This document shows positions 7,668 to 16,282 of a stretch of DNA of 64,000 nucleotides, one piece after another; the stretch's first letter is position 1; each line of letters opens with the position of its first letter. The position numbers were made by a program, and so were the translations under genes. The DNA is from Bacteroidota bacterium (GTDB taxonomy: Bacteria > Bacteroidota > Bacteroidia > Chitinophagales > Chitinophagaceae). The notes beneath the pieces are model-generated. The model saw only the letters and a program-made list of their open reading frames with translations. It was not told the origin of the DNA and did not search any database. The DNA is taken from positions 162,181 through 226,180 of the forward strand of contig JAFEAF010000014.1 in assembly GCA_018266555.1 (NCBI GenBank), in the 5' to 3' direction.

Positions 7668-8488
7668 CCATTGACAGCCACGTTCATTTCTGGAAATACG
7701 ACAAAAAGCGGGATAGCTGGATCACCGATGAAATGAAAATCCTGAGACAGGATTATTTACCGGAGCATCTATCTCTCTCTTTAAAAAGGAATGAAATAGA
7801 CGGATGTGTTGCAATACAAGCTGACCAATCTGAGCTGGAAACCCATTTTCTTGTTGAACTTACCAAAACACATTCAATAATTAAAGGAGTAGTAGGTTGG
7901 ATTGATTTACAAAGTATAAATATAGAAGACCGGCTTCAATATTTTTCGCAATACCCGGCTATCAAAGGCTGGAGGCATATTGTACAATCCGAGCCTGATA
8001 ATTTTTTATCAAATGAGAATTTTCAAAGAGGAATAAAAGCGTTGCAAATTTTTAATTACACCTATGATATTTTAATTTATCATTACCAGCTCGAACCTGT
8101 CATTGAATTCGTTTCTAAATTTCCCGAACAAAAATTTGTATTAGACCATTGTGCCAAACCGGATATTAAAAATAAAAATATTGATGTATGGAAAGCAGGG
8201 ATAAAAGAGCTCTCACAATATCCGAATGTCTATTGCAAAGTTTCAGGTTTGTTTACTGAAGCTGAATGGAAAGATTGGAGCCCTGGGGTTTTTTATCCCT
8301 ACCTCGATGTGGTATTTGATTGTTTCGGGAGTGACCGCCTTTTATTCGGAAGTGACTGGCCGGTGTTGTTGCTTTCGGGTATGTATGTGCAATGGAAAAG
8401 CCTAATAGAAAAATATATGGAAAATTTTGAAGATGAAGAACGGGAAAAAGTATTTGGAATAAATGCCATGAATTTTTATAACCTTTGA
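7664..8488 (+). CDS. L-fuconolactonase (amidohydrolase family, COG3618)
   Basis: A 274-residue TIM-barrel amidohydrolase of the lactonase branch. It starts MTIDSHVHFWKYD (HxH metal/active-site motif), has GVVGWIDLQS, the IKGWRH block, FVLDHCAKPDI, NVYCKVSGL and ends with LLFGSDWPV, all characteristic of fuconolactonase/2-pyrone-4,6-dicarboxylate lactonase relatives. Its role here is to open L-fuconolactone to L-fuconate. It overlaps the mutarotase by 4 bases and is followed after 2 bases by the fucose dehydrogenase, so these three form one tight unit. Confidence 0.87.
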   Translation: MTIDSHVHFWKYDKKRDSWITDEMKILRQDYLPEHLSLSLKRNEIDGCVAIQADQSELETHFLVELTKTHSIIKGVVGWIDLQSINIEDRLQYFSQYPAIKGWRHIVQSEPDNFLSNENFQRGIKALQIFNYTYDILIYHYQLEPVIEFVSKFPEQKFVLDHCAKPDIKNKNIDVWKAGIKELSQYPNVYCKVSGLFTEAEWKDWSPGVFYPYLDVVFDCFGSDRLLFGSDWPVLLLSGMYVQWKSLIEKYMENFEDEEREKVFGINAMNFYNL

Positions 8489-8490
8489 AT

Positions 8491-9273
8491 ATGGATTTGT
8501 CTTTAAAAAATAAAGTCATTGTGGTAACCGGAGGAGCTAAAGGAATTGGAGCCGCTATTTCGAAAATCCTGGCAGAAGAATCCGCTATTCCGTTTATAGT
8601 AGGAAGGAATGAATCCGATAATCTTTCCATAGTTAATGAAATTGAGAGCCGGAATAAAAGAGCTTTTTATGTCAATGCAGAATTAATTCAACCACTCGAA
8701 TGCAGAAAAGCAGTTGATGCAGTGCTGCAACAATGCGGCCGCATTGATGGTTTAGTGAATAATGCCGGAGTAAATGATGGTGTGGGATTGGAACATGGAA
8801 CTTATGAAGCATTAATGGTATCACTCCATAAAAACTTGGTTCATTATTACCTGATGGCCAAATTTGCACTTCCGCATTTGATCAAATCTAAAGGAGCTAT
8901 TGTAAATATCAGCAGCAAAACGGCCGAGACAGGCCAGGGAAATACATCAGGATATGCCGCATCCAATGGAGGAAGAAATGCACTGACCAGGGAATGGTCT
9001 GTTGAATTATTAAAATATGGCATCCGGGTAAATGCCATAGTCGTTGCGGAAGCATGGACACCGCTTTATGAAAAATGGATTAATACTTTTCCCGATCCCA
9101 AATCAAAATTAGAAAGCATTACTTCAAGAATTCCATTGGAAAAAAGAATGACAACAACGGAGGAAATCGCCAATATGGCAGCATTTCTTTTATCAGAAAA
9201 ATCAAGCCACACTACCGGGCAGTTAATTCATGTGGATGGCGGGTATGTACATTTAGACAGGGCGATCAGTTAA
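8491..9273 (+). CDS. SDR-family L-fucose dehydrogenase with YxxxN active site
   Basis: A 260-residue SDR (start at ATG 8491; a TTG two codons earlier overlaps the preceding gene). It has TGGAKGIG (residues 13-20), VNNAGVNDGVGL, NISSKTAETGQGNTSGY and the C-terminal VDGGYVHLDRA. These blocks resemble the characterised Burkholderia L-fucose dehydrogenase as I recall it. The normal YxxxK pair is Tyr155...Asn159 here (GYAASN), so the catalytic lysine is absent. It catalyses L-fucose to L-fuconolactone if active. It is the last gene of the operon; no fuconate dehydratase follows. Confidence 0.82.
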   Translation: MDLSLKNKVIVVTGGAKGIGAAISKILAEESAIPFIVGRNESDNLSIVNEIESRNKRAFYVNAELIQPLECRKAVDAVLQQCGRIDGLVNNAGVNDGVGLEHGTYEALMVSLHKNLVHYYLMAKFALPHLIKSKGAIVNISSKTAETGQGNTSGYAASNGGRNALTREWSVELLKYGIRVNAIVVAEAWTPLYEKWINTFPDPKSKLESITSRIPLEKRMTTTEEIANMAAFLLSEKSSHTTGQLIHVDGGYVHLDRAIS

Positions 9274-9277
9274 GTAA

Positions 9278-9772
9278 TCATCTTTTCATCCTTGACCATA
9301 CTATAAAATCAGTTTGCGGAATTTTTTCTACTCCTAATTGACGCAGCATATTTACTAACTGGCCCCGATGGTATGTGCCATGATTAAAAACATGCAGTAT
9401 CATTTGAAACACCGGTTGTTTGAAACTTTCTTTTTTTGAATTCTGATATTGAAAAACATGATCCAGCATGGCTTCTGATGCAGCATCAATCCATTCTATC
9501 CAGTTTCGGTTTTGTTGCAATGACTCATTAACCAATTCCTTCATCCCGCCTTTAAAATATTCCGTTGGCGCTACAATCCGTTCCTGCAATTTCATTCGCT
9601 GCCACCATACACTCTCTGCATTCCAGGTATGCATTACCGTTTCATAAATGCTTTTGAAGCTACTGGGAACTTCAGACTTTTGCTTTTCGTCCGGCAAAGC
9701 AAGGATGGTTTCAAACAACCGTTGATTAGCCCATAAGTTATAATCAGCCAATTGTTGTAATATTTCTTTCAT
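9278..9772 (-). CDS. DinB/YfiT-family metal-binding protein
   Basis: A 164-residue four-helix DinB-like protein. It begins MKEILQQLADYNLWANQRLF. The three metal-binding histidines are visible: VMHTWNAE in the middle, and HGTYHRGQ near the C-terminus. Family members include thiol-dependent (bacillithiol, mycothiol or glutathione) transferases, and many are uncharacterised. The frame extends 35 codons further upstream (to 9877), but that part is basic and unlike the family, so the ATG at 9772 is preferred. It is transcribed towards the fucose operon end. Confidence 0.85.
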   Translation of the reverse strand: MKEILQQLADYNLWANQRLFETILALPDEKQKSEVPSSFKSIYETVMHTWNAESVWWQRMKLQERIVAPTEYFKGGMKELVNESLQQNRNWIEWIDAASEAMLDHVFQYQNSKKESFKQPVFQMILHVFNHGTYHRGQLVNMLRQLGVEKIPQTDFIVWSRMKR

Positions 9773-9825
9773 AGCTGGTACCTCCGTTGAAAATTTTGTT
9801 TTATGGATGAACGTACGAAATCTTT

Positions 9826-9833
9826 TACTTTTG
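9826..9833 (+). promoter_or_regulatory. Candidate -7 element for the Cys/Met-metabolism gene
   Basis: TACTTTTG matches TAnnTTTG exactly, 60 bases before the ATG at 9893. The nearest upstream TTTG (9795-9798) is spaced 27 bases away, somewhat long. Confidence 0.35.
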
Positions 9834-9892
9834 GACTTTATTGGAATCTTTGACGTAATCATTTTACAAAATTTCAAAATTCAACAATCATA

Positions 9893-11167
9893 ATGGATAA
9901 AAGTTTTCCCCCAATGAATAATGCGAATGAGGATATTACTAATATGAAACAACCAGGTACGGTGCTTTCAGGTTGGAGTTCTGTGGCTGTGCACAGCGGT
10001 CACAAACAGGATCCTAACTATGCTCACCTTGTTCCTATTTATGCCAGCAGCACATTTGTATATGATGAAGCTGAACAAGGTATGAGGCGATTCAGCGGCA
10101 AGGAAGAAGGATTTATTTATTCCCGTTGGGGCAATCCCACTTTCAGAGAAGCAGAAAATAAAATTGCTGCATTGGAAACATTCGGCGTTGCATACAATAG
10201 CTCGCCCGTGCAAGCCAAAGGAATTCTTCATGCATCGGGTATGGCGGCTATCACCACGCTGATGCTGGCCACACTGAAACCCGGTGATAAAATTCTTACT
10301 CATTTTTCATTGTACGGAGGCACAGAAGAATTAATCACTAATGTGTTGCCGCCGCTCGGCATCAGCGCCATCATTGCAGACCTTCGTGATCTCAACAAAG
10401 CAGAAGCCTGGATAAAAAAAGACAAAGCTATTCGTATGCTTTATATTGAAACTCCGGCTAACCCCACCATTCAGTGTGTGGATATTGAATCTTTAAGTAA
10501 ATTGGCCAAACAACATAATTTAATTATTGCATGTGACAATACATTTGCGACACCTTATCTTCAACAACCTTTTAAGTATGGTGTGGATTTCGTAGTTCAT
10601 TCCACCACCAAATTTTTAAATGGCCATGGTACAGCCATTGGGGGAATCATGCTCAGCCGCAATGTTGAGTTTATGAAAACAAAAGTTTACACACTGGCAA
10701 AAACCCTTGGCGGCAATGCAAACCCGTTTGATGCTTTTCTATTGATCAATGGAATAAAAACTCTGGAAGTAAGAATGGAACGTCATTGTCAGAATGCAAT
10801 GCAGGTGGCCCAGTTTTTAGAAAAACATACTTCTGTTTCTAAAGTAAATTACACCGGGCTCGTTTCTCACCCGGATCATAAAGTAGCTTTAAAACAAATG
10901 CGTCATCCCGGAGCTATGTTAAGTTTTGAATTGAAAAAAGGATTGCAGGGAGGTATTGATTTTATGAATAAACTGAAAATGTGTGTTCGCACCGTTTCGC
11001 TGGGAACCTGCGATACGCTACTTTCCCACCCCGCATCTATGACACACTATAGTGTACCAAAAGAAGAAAAAGTAAAATATGGTATAACGGATGGATTGAT
11101 ACGGATGAATGTAGGCATTGAAAACATTCAGGACATTCTCAACGACCTGGACCAGGCATTAAAATAA
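9893..11167 (+). CDS. PLP-dependent Cys/Met-metabolism enzyme (cystathionine gamma-synthase / methionine gamma-lyase / OSHS type)
   Basis: A 424-residue fold-type I enzyme. PLP lysine is Lys240 in HSTTKFLNGHG. Also seen are YSRWGNPTF, ASGMAAITTLMLA, YIETPANPT and CDNTFATPYLQ. The C-terminus has SLGTCDTLLSHPASMTH, typical of the family's substrate-binding arm. Members carry out gamma-replacement or elimination on homoserine esters, cystathionine or methionine; the exact reaction cannot be fixed from motifs alone. An extra N-terminal tail of about 20 residues precedes the usual start, so ATGs at 9914 or 9944 are possible. It is read divergently from the DinB gene. Confidence 0.88.
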   Translation: MDKSFPPMNNANEDITNMKQPGTVLSGWSSVAVHSGHKQDPNYAHLVPIYASSTFVYDEAEQGMRRFSGKEEGFIYSRWGNPTFREAENKIAALETFGVAYNSSPVQAKGILHASGMAAITTLMLATLKPGDKILTHFSLYGGTEELITNVLPPLGISAIIADLRDLNKAEAWIKKDKAIRMLYIETPANPTIQCVDIESLSKLAKQHNLIIACDNTFATPYLQQPFKYGVDFVVHSTTKFLNGHGTAIGGIMLSRNVEFMKTKVYTLAKTLGGNANPFDAFLLINGIKTLEVRMERHCQNAMQVAQFLEKHTSVSKVNYTGLVSHPDHKVALKQMRHPGAMLSFELKKGLQGGIDFMNKLKMCVRTVSLGTCDTLLSHPASMTHYSVPKEEKVKYGITDGLIRMNVGIENIQDILNDLDQALK

Positions 11168-11195
11168 ATTATAAAACCAATTAATTTTTGTTCTC

Positions 11196-13019
11196 ATGAA
11201 AAAATTTTTGATTGTACTGCTTTTTATTCCTGCCGGAATATTATTTGCACAGAAAAAAAAGCAACTAAAGACAACGGATCCTTTTGCCGGATTAGATACT
11301 GCATTTCAAAGAGTACTAAAGGATCAAAATGCGGTTGGCTTTGCTGTCGCTGTAGTGAATAAAAACAAGATTGTCTATGCAAAAGGTTTCGGTTACCGGG
11401 ATGAAGAAAAAAAATTACCGGTTACACCGAATACATTATTTGCTATCGGATCATGCACCAAAGCATTTACTGCATCCTTGCTCGGGTTATTAAACAAAGA
11501 TGGAAAAGTGGATTTTGATAAATCCCCCGAGGAATATTTGCCAGACCTGCATTTCTTCAATAAAGAAATGGATAATGAGATAACGGTTAAAGATATGATG
11601 ACGCATCGCACCGGTTTACCCCGCCATGATTATTCCTGGTATTTATTCAGGTCATCATCAAGAGACAGTTTATTGTATCGCATTAAATATATGGAACCTA
11701 CAGCAGGAGTACGCCAAATATTTCAATACAATAATTTCATGTTCCTGCTGCAGGGAATGATTACTGAAAAACTGACCGGGAAAAGCTGGGAAGAAAATGT
11801 AAAAGAAAAAATTTTCATGCCATTAGGAATGAATACTTCAAATTTTTCTATCCATACTTTAGAAAAAGCGACTGATGCTTCACTCGGATATGCAGTCGTC
11901 AAAGACAGTGTTATAAAAAAACTGGATTATTATGATATTGATGCCATGGGGCCGGCCGGCAGCATTAACAGCAGCGTAAATGAAATGGCAAATTGGGTAA
12001 TGACGTGGATGCACGAAGGAAAATTTAATGGAAAAGAAATCTTACCAGCAGCTTATGTGAAACAAGCCATGAGTTCTCAAATGGTGGTAGCAGCAGGCCT
12101 GCCCGATCCTGAAATCCCCGATGCACAATTCAGTAATTATGGATTCGGTTGGTTCCTGACTTCCTACCGGGGACATTACAGGATAGAGCATGGTGGCAAT
12201 ATTGATGGTTTTTCTGCCAGCACCAGTTTTTTCCCGACCGACAGCATTGGTATCATTGTATTAAGCAATCAAAATGGTTCAGCAGTGCCGGGCATTGTTA
12301 GAAATATAATAGCTGACCGCATGTTTGGATTGAAACAAATTGACTGGACCTCAAGAGCAGACAGTGCGCAGGCCAAAGCAAAAAGAGCAGCTAAAGAAGC
12401 AGAAAAAAATAAAACCAGTAATCAAAAAACAGGCACTCATCTCTCCCATGATTTAAAAGATTATGCCGGGTTGTTTAATAATCCGGGTTATGGTACGCTG
12501 GATGTTTTTTTAAGAAATGATTCTTTATTCGCTCATATTCCAAACGGGGATATGTGGTTACGGCATTTTCATTATGATGTATTTGAGCCCTTTGATGTAG
12601 ATAAGAAAACCGGAATTGATACTTCTGATAAAACTGATCTGAGAATTCAGTTTCACATGAACGCAGCCGGTGATATTGATATGGTATCAATCCCCCTGCA
12701 GCCCGGATTAGATGATATTGAATTCAGCAGGAAAGCCAAGCCTAAAGAAATTACCGCAGAAGAACTAAAAAAATATGAAGGCGTATATGAATTTGCGCCT
12801 GGTAAAGATGCAAAGTTCTATGTAAAAGGTGAAAAGACTCTGTATGCTTTCATTGAGGGTCAGCCTGAATATGAATTAATACCGGTTGATAAAAACAAAT
12901 TTGATCTGAAAATATTAAAAGGATACAGCGTACAGTTTGAAGAAAATGATAAAGGTGAAATCATTTCAGTAAGTTTTATACAACCTAACGGAACATTTAA
13001 AGCCAATAAAAAGAAATAG
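11196..13019 (+). CDS. Secreted serine hydrolase, class C beta-lactamase/PBP4* family with C-terminal extension
   Basis: A 607-residue protein with a signal peptide ending at LFAQ (residue 19). The beta-lactamase fold has SCTK as the SxxK motif (Ser86, Lys89), a YNN motif (FQYNNFMF) and HGGN as the KTG equivalent. After a Lys/Ala-rich linker (AKAKRAAKEAEKNK) there is a DUF3471-type domain (DYAGLFNNPGYG) and a second beta-rich tail (LKKYEGVYEF). Relatives are D-amino-acid peptidases or esterases rather than resistance enzymes. Acts in the periplasm. The neighbouring amidohydrolase lipoprotein (start 13051) is 31 bases downstream and may act on related peptides. Confidence 0.87.
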   Translation: MKKFLIVLLFIPAGILFAQKKKQLKTTDPFAGLDTAFQRVLKDQNAVGFAVAVVNKNKIVYAKGFGYRDEEKKLPVTPNTLFAIGSCTKAFTASLLGLLNKDGKVDFDKSPEEYLPDLHFFNKEMDNEITVKDMMTHRTGLPRHDYSWYLFRSSSRDSLLYRIKYMEPTAGVRQIFQYNNFMFLLQGMITEKLTGKSWEENVKEKIFMPLGMNTSNFSIHTLEKATDASLGYAVVKDSVIKKLDYYDIDAMGPAGSINSSVNEMANWVMTWMHEGKFNGKEILPAAYVKQAMSSQMVVAAGLPDPEIPDAQFSNYGFGWFLTSYRGHYRIEHGGNIDGFSASTSFFPTDSIGIIVLSNQNGSAVPGIVRNIIADRMFGLKQIDWTSRADSAQAKAKRAAKEAEKNKTSNQKTGTHLSHDLKDYAGLFNNPGYGTLDVFLRNDSLFAHIPNGDMWLRHFHYDVFEPFDVDKKTGIDTSDKTDLRIQFHMNAAGDIDMVSIPLQPGLDDIEFSRKAKPKEITAEELKKYEGVYEFAPGKDAKFYVKGEKTLYAFIEGQPEYELIPVDKNKFDLKILKGYSVQFEENDKGEIISVSFIQPNGTFKANKKK

Positions 13020-13050
13020 AAGCTCCATTAACTTGTGTAAAAAGATTTTT

Positions 13051-14739
13051 ATGAAAAATAGGTTTATTTCATGGATTGTTATATTCTCCATTGTATTTAC
13101 ATCGTGTAAGTTTCATCATGAGGAATATGATACCATTATCCGTAACGGATTATTATACGATGGAAATGGCGGGGAGTCATTTAAAGCAGATATCGGGATA
13201 AAAGATGATACTATTGCATTCATTGGAGATCTTTCCAAAATTTCTGCAAGAATAAGTGTGGATGCCAAAGGAATGGCTGTGGCTCCGGGCTTCATCAATA
13301 TGCTCAGTTGGGCCAATGAATCCCTGATTGAAGACGGACGTTCTCAAAGCGAGATCCGCCAGGGAGTAACTCTGGAAGTGATGGGCGAAGGAGAAAGCAT
13401 GGGGCCGCTGAACCCAAGAATGAAAAAGCAAATGCAGGATGGGCAGGTAGATATTAAATATAATGTGAACTGGAATACATTCGACGGATATTTTAACTGG
13501 ATAGAAAAAAAAGGTATCAGTTGTAATGTGGCGTCATTTGTTGGCGCCACCACGATCCGTAATTATGTAATAGGGGAAGATGACCGAGATCCGACTCCCG
13601 CTGAATTGGATAGTATGAAAGCATTAGTGGCATCTGCAATGCGAGAAGGCGCCCTGGGTGTTGGTTCATCACTTATTTACCCCCCGGCATTTTTTGCAAA
13701 AACAAATGAGTTGATTGAACTATGCAAAGAAGCTTCTAAATATGGCGGCATGTATATATCCCACATGCGCAATGAAGGGAACCAATTATTTGAAGCGGTC
13801 CGGGAGTTGATCACTATTGCAAAAGAAGCAAACTGCCCTGCTGAGATCTATCATTTTAAAGCAGCCGGAAAAGATAACTGGTGGAAGATTGACAGCCTTG
13901 TGAAAATTGTTGATTCGGCAAGAAAAGCAGGATTACAAATAACGGCTGATATGTACACCTATAATGCCAGTGCAACAGGATTGACAGCCGCATTTCCCCC
14001 GTCACTTCAGGACGGTGGCTTTGATAAACTCTGGAAACGTTTGCAGGATCCCGCAATTCGTGAACAAATGAAAAAAGCAATGAACAGTAATCCACAGGGA
14101 TGGGAAAATACTTATTATGGCGCAGGTGGTGCTGATGGGGTTTTGCTTTTGAGTTTCAGGGTTGATTCCCTCCGAAAATATATTGGTAAAACATTGGCAG
14201 AAGTAGCAAAAATAAGAGGGAAATCACCTGAAGAAACAGCAATGGATCTCATTGTTCAGGATAGTACCCGCATCGGTGTAGCTTACTTTTCTATGGACTC
14301 CAATAATGTAAAAAAAGAAATGGCTATTCCATGGATGAGTTTTTGCTCTGATGCAGAATCTATATCTCCTGAAGGCCTGTTTTTAAAAACAAATGTTCAC
14401 CCGAGAGCTTACGGAAGTTTTATAAGAGTATTGGGAAAATATGCAAGAGATGAGAAAGCACTCTCACTTGCGGAGGCAGTGAGAAAACTTTCCAAGCTTC
14501 CTGCTACTAATTTAAAATTGAAAAAACGTGGTGAATTAAAAGTTGGTAATTATGCTGATATTGTAATCTTTGATCCGGCAACAGTTAAAGATAATGCAAC
14601 ATTTGCAAAACCACATCAATATGCAACAGGGGTTATAGATGTCTTTGTCAACGGAGTACAGGTTATAAAAGACGGTGAGCATACCGGGAAGAAACCGGGG
14701 AGGTTTTTAAAAGGACCGGGGTATGTAAATACAAAATGA
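13051..14739 (+). CDS. N-acyl-D-amino-acid deacylase-like amidohydrolase lipoprotein, lacking HxH
   Basis: A 562-residue protein with a lipoprotein signal (IVFTSC, Cys19); the ATG at 13051 gives the signal directly. The D-aminoacylase fold is clear: RNGLLYDGNG, RQGVTLEVMGEG, YISHMRNEGN, YHFKAAGKDNWW, HPRAYGSFIR and the urease-like tail GNYADIVIFDP. The usual HTH metal motif after PGFID is replaced by PGFINMLSWANESL (residues 79-92), so two metal ligands are missing while the later His and Lys remain. I recall related proteins with this NMLSWA form, so it may be a subfamily rather than a dead gene. Substrate unknown. Confidence 0.82.
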   Translation: MKNRFISWIVIFSIVFTSCKFHHEEYDTIIRNGLLYDGNGGESFKADIGIKDDTIAFIGDLSKISARISVDAKGMAVAPGFINMLSWANESLIEDGRSQSEIRQGVTLEVMGEGESMGPLNPRMKKQMQDGQVDIKYNVNWNTFDGYFNWIEKKGISCNVASFVGATTIRNYVIGEDDRDPTPAELDSMKALVASAMREGALGVGSSLIYPPAFFAKTNELIELCKEASKYGGMYISHMRNEGNQLFEAVRELITIAKEANCPAEIYHFKAAGKDNWWKIDSLVKIVDSARKAGLQITADMYTYNASATGLTAAFPPSLQDGGFDKLWKRLQDPAIREQMKKAMNSNPQGWENTYYGAGGADGVLLLSFRVDSLRKYIGKTLAEVAKIRGKSPEETAMDLIVQDSTRIGVAYFSMDSNNVKKEMAIPWMSFCSDAESISPEGLFLKTNVHPRAYGSFIRVLGKYARDEKALSLAEAVRKLSKLPATNLKLKKRGELKVGNYADIVIFDPATVKDNATFAKPHQYATGVIDVFVNGVQVIKDGEHTGKKPGRFLKGPGYVNTK

Positions 14740-14764
14740 AAAAATCAAAAATTTAATTCTAAGA

Positions 14765-15259
14765 ATGGAAATAAAAATTCGCCGAGCTGTAAAGGAAGAT
14801 TGTCCAAGATTGTTGGAATTAGTGCATGAATTAGCAGAATATGAAAGAGCGCCACAGGAAGTAACCGTGGCATTGGAACATTTTATAGAAAGTGGTTTTG
14901 GAAAAGAACCTGTATGGTGGGCATTTGTTGCAACCCTTCATTTTACCGGAGCAGATTCACCCTCATTAAAAGAGAGGGAATTCGAGGGTAGGGCCGTTGG
15001 CTTTGCTTTGTATTATATCCGTTACTCTACCTGGAAAGGACAGGCGATGTATCTTGAAGATATTTTGGTTACAAAGGAAATGAGAGGGAAAGGAATTGGT
15101 AAACTTTTATTTGACAGGTTGATTGAAGAAGCTAAAGAAAAAAAATTTAATCGCATCATCTGGCAGGTATTGGAGTGGAATGAGCCTGCTATAAATTTTT
15201 ATAAAAAATACAATACTCAGTTTGACAGCGAATGGGTGAATTGTAGCATGCATGTCTGA
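14765..15259 (+). CDS. GNAT-family N-acetyltransferase
   Basis: A 164-residue GNAT of the diamine/spermidine acetyltransferase-like group. It has IRRAVKEDCPRLLELVHELA at the N-terminus, GFALYYIRYSTWKG and YLEDILVTKEMRGKGIGKLL, which carries the acetyl-CoA loop RGKGIG, then the C-terminal WQVLEWNEPAINFYKKY. Between FVATLH and AVGFALYY there are about 17 extra residues (residues 60-77) compared with the short hairpin normally found here; they are encoded by a CCCTC...GAGGG-containing stretch. Acetyl acceptor unknown. Convergent with fabD, 4 bases apart. Confidence 0.87.
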   Translation: MEIKIRRAVKEDCPRLLELVHELAEYERAPQEVTVALEHFIESGFGKEPVWWAFVATLHFTGADSPSLKEREFEGRAVGFALYYIRYSTWKGQAMYLEDILVTKEMRGKGIGKLLFDRLIEEAKEKKFNRIIWQVLEWNEPAINFYKKYNTQFDSEWVNCSMHV

Positions 15260-15263
15260 TGTG

Positions 15264-16196
15264 TCAATTCACACCGTTTGTGATAACTGATTTATCTATT
15301 TTCCCAATCAACCCCTGCAATACTTTTCCCGGGCCTACCTCTGTAAATGTAGATGCATGATCTGCTATCATAGCCTGCACACTTTGTGTCCACCGTACAG
15401 CGCCGGTTAATTGATCAATCAGGTTTTGTTTGACCTCGTCTTTATCCATCACTGCTTTTGCAACCACATTTTGATATACGGGGCAGGTAGGCGTATGGAA
15501 ATTAGTACGGTCAATTGCTGATTGTAATTCTTTTTTTGCCGGCTCCATCAGCGGAGAATGAAATGCGCCACCGACGGGAAGTATCATCGCTCTTTTCGCT
15601 CCGGCTGCTTTCATTTTTTCACAGGCAAGTTCAACTCCCTTTACAGAACCGCTAATCACTAATTGCCCAGGGCAATTATAATTTGCCGGAACAACTATCT
15701 CGCCGGTTTCCTTTTGTACTTCCGCACATATTTGCTCCACTTTATCATCTGCCAGGGCTAATACCGCAGCCATGGTGGATGGTTGCATTTCACAGGCCCG
15801 TTGCATAGCCTGCGCCCTGATGGAAACAAGATTCAACGCATCTTCAAAACTCAATGTTTCATTGACCACCAATGCTGAAAATTCTCCGAGTGAATGTCCT
15901 GCTACCATATCAGGTTTTAACCCTGAACTTTCAGATGCTTGCCCGGCCAAATGATTCTGACGGGGGTCAATGCTTTTATATGCAATTACAGAATGTAAAA
16001 AAATGGCCGGTTGTGTTACTCTTGTTTGTTTAAGTTCTACCTCGGTGCCATTAAACATAATTTCAGAAATCGGGAATCCTAATATCTCATTTGCCTGGTC
16101 AAATAATTTTTTTGCAAATGCACTATTCTCGTAATACGATTTCCCCATTCCGGGAAACTGGGATCCCTGGCCGGGAAATACATAAGCATGCTTCAT
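15264..16196 (-). CDS. fabD: Malonyl-CoA:ACP transacylase
   Basis: A 310-residue acyltransferase that loads malonate onto acyl carrier protein for fatty acid synthesis. It starts MKHAYVFPGQGSQFPGMG, has the active-site GHSLGE, the substrate-binding QRA in RAQAMQRAC, and GGAFHSPLM with the second catalytic His. Near residues 75-92 (SIDPRQNHLAGQASESSG), just before LKPDMVAGHS, there are about 13 residues more than is usual; this is a surface loop ahead of the catalytic strand. Length 310 is at the upper end for the family. Downstream folE lies 86 bases further left on the opposite side of its start. Confidence 0.94.
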   Translation of the reverse strand: MKHAYVFPGQGSQFPGMGKSYYENSAFAKKLFDQANEILGFPISEIMFNGTEVELKQTRVTQPAIFLHSVIAYKSIDPRQNHLAGQASESSGLKPDMVAGHSLGEFSALVVNETLSFEDALNLVSIRAQAMQRACEMQPSTMAAVLALADDKVEQICAEVQKETGEIVVPANYNCPGQLVISGSVKGVELACEKMKAAGAKRAMILPVGGAFHSPLMEPAKKELQSAIDRTNFHTPTCPVYQNVVAKAVMDKDEVKQNLIDQLTGAVRWTQSVQAMIADHASTFTEVGPGKVLQGLIGKIDKSVITNGVN

Positions 16197-16282
16197 GATA
16201 ATGAATTACTGAAAACAAAAATGCTACAAAGCATTCAATTAGAAAAATCTTTATAGCATTTTGAAAAACGGGCTATTTATAC

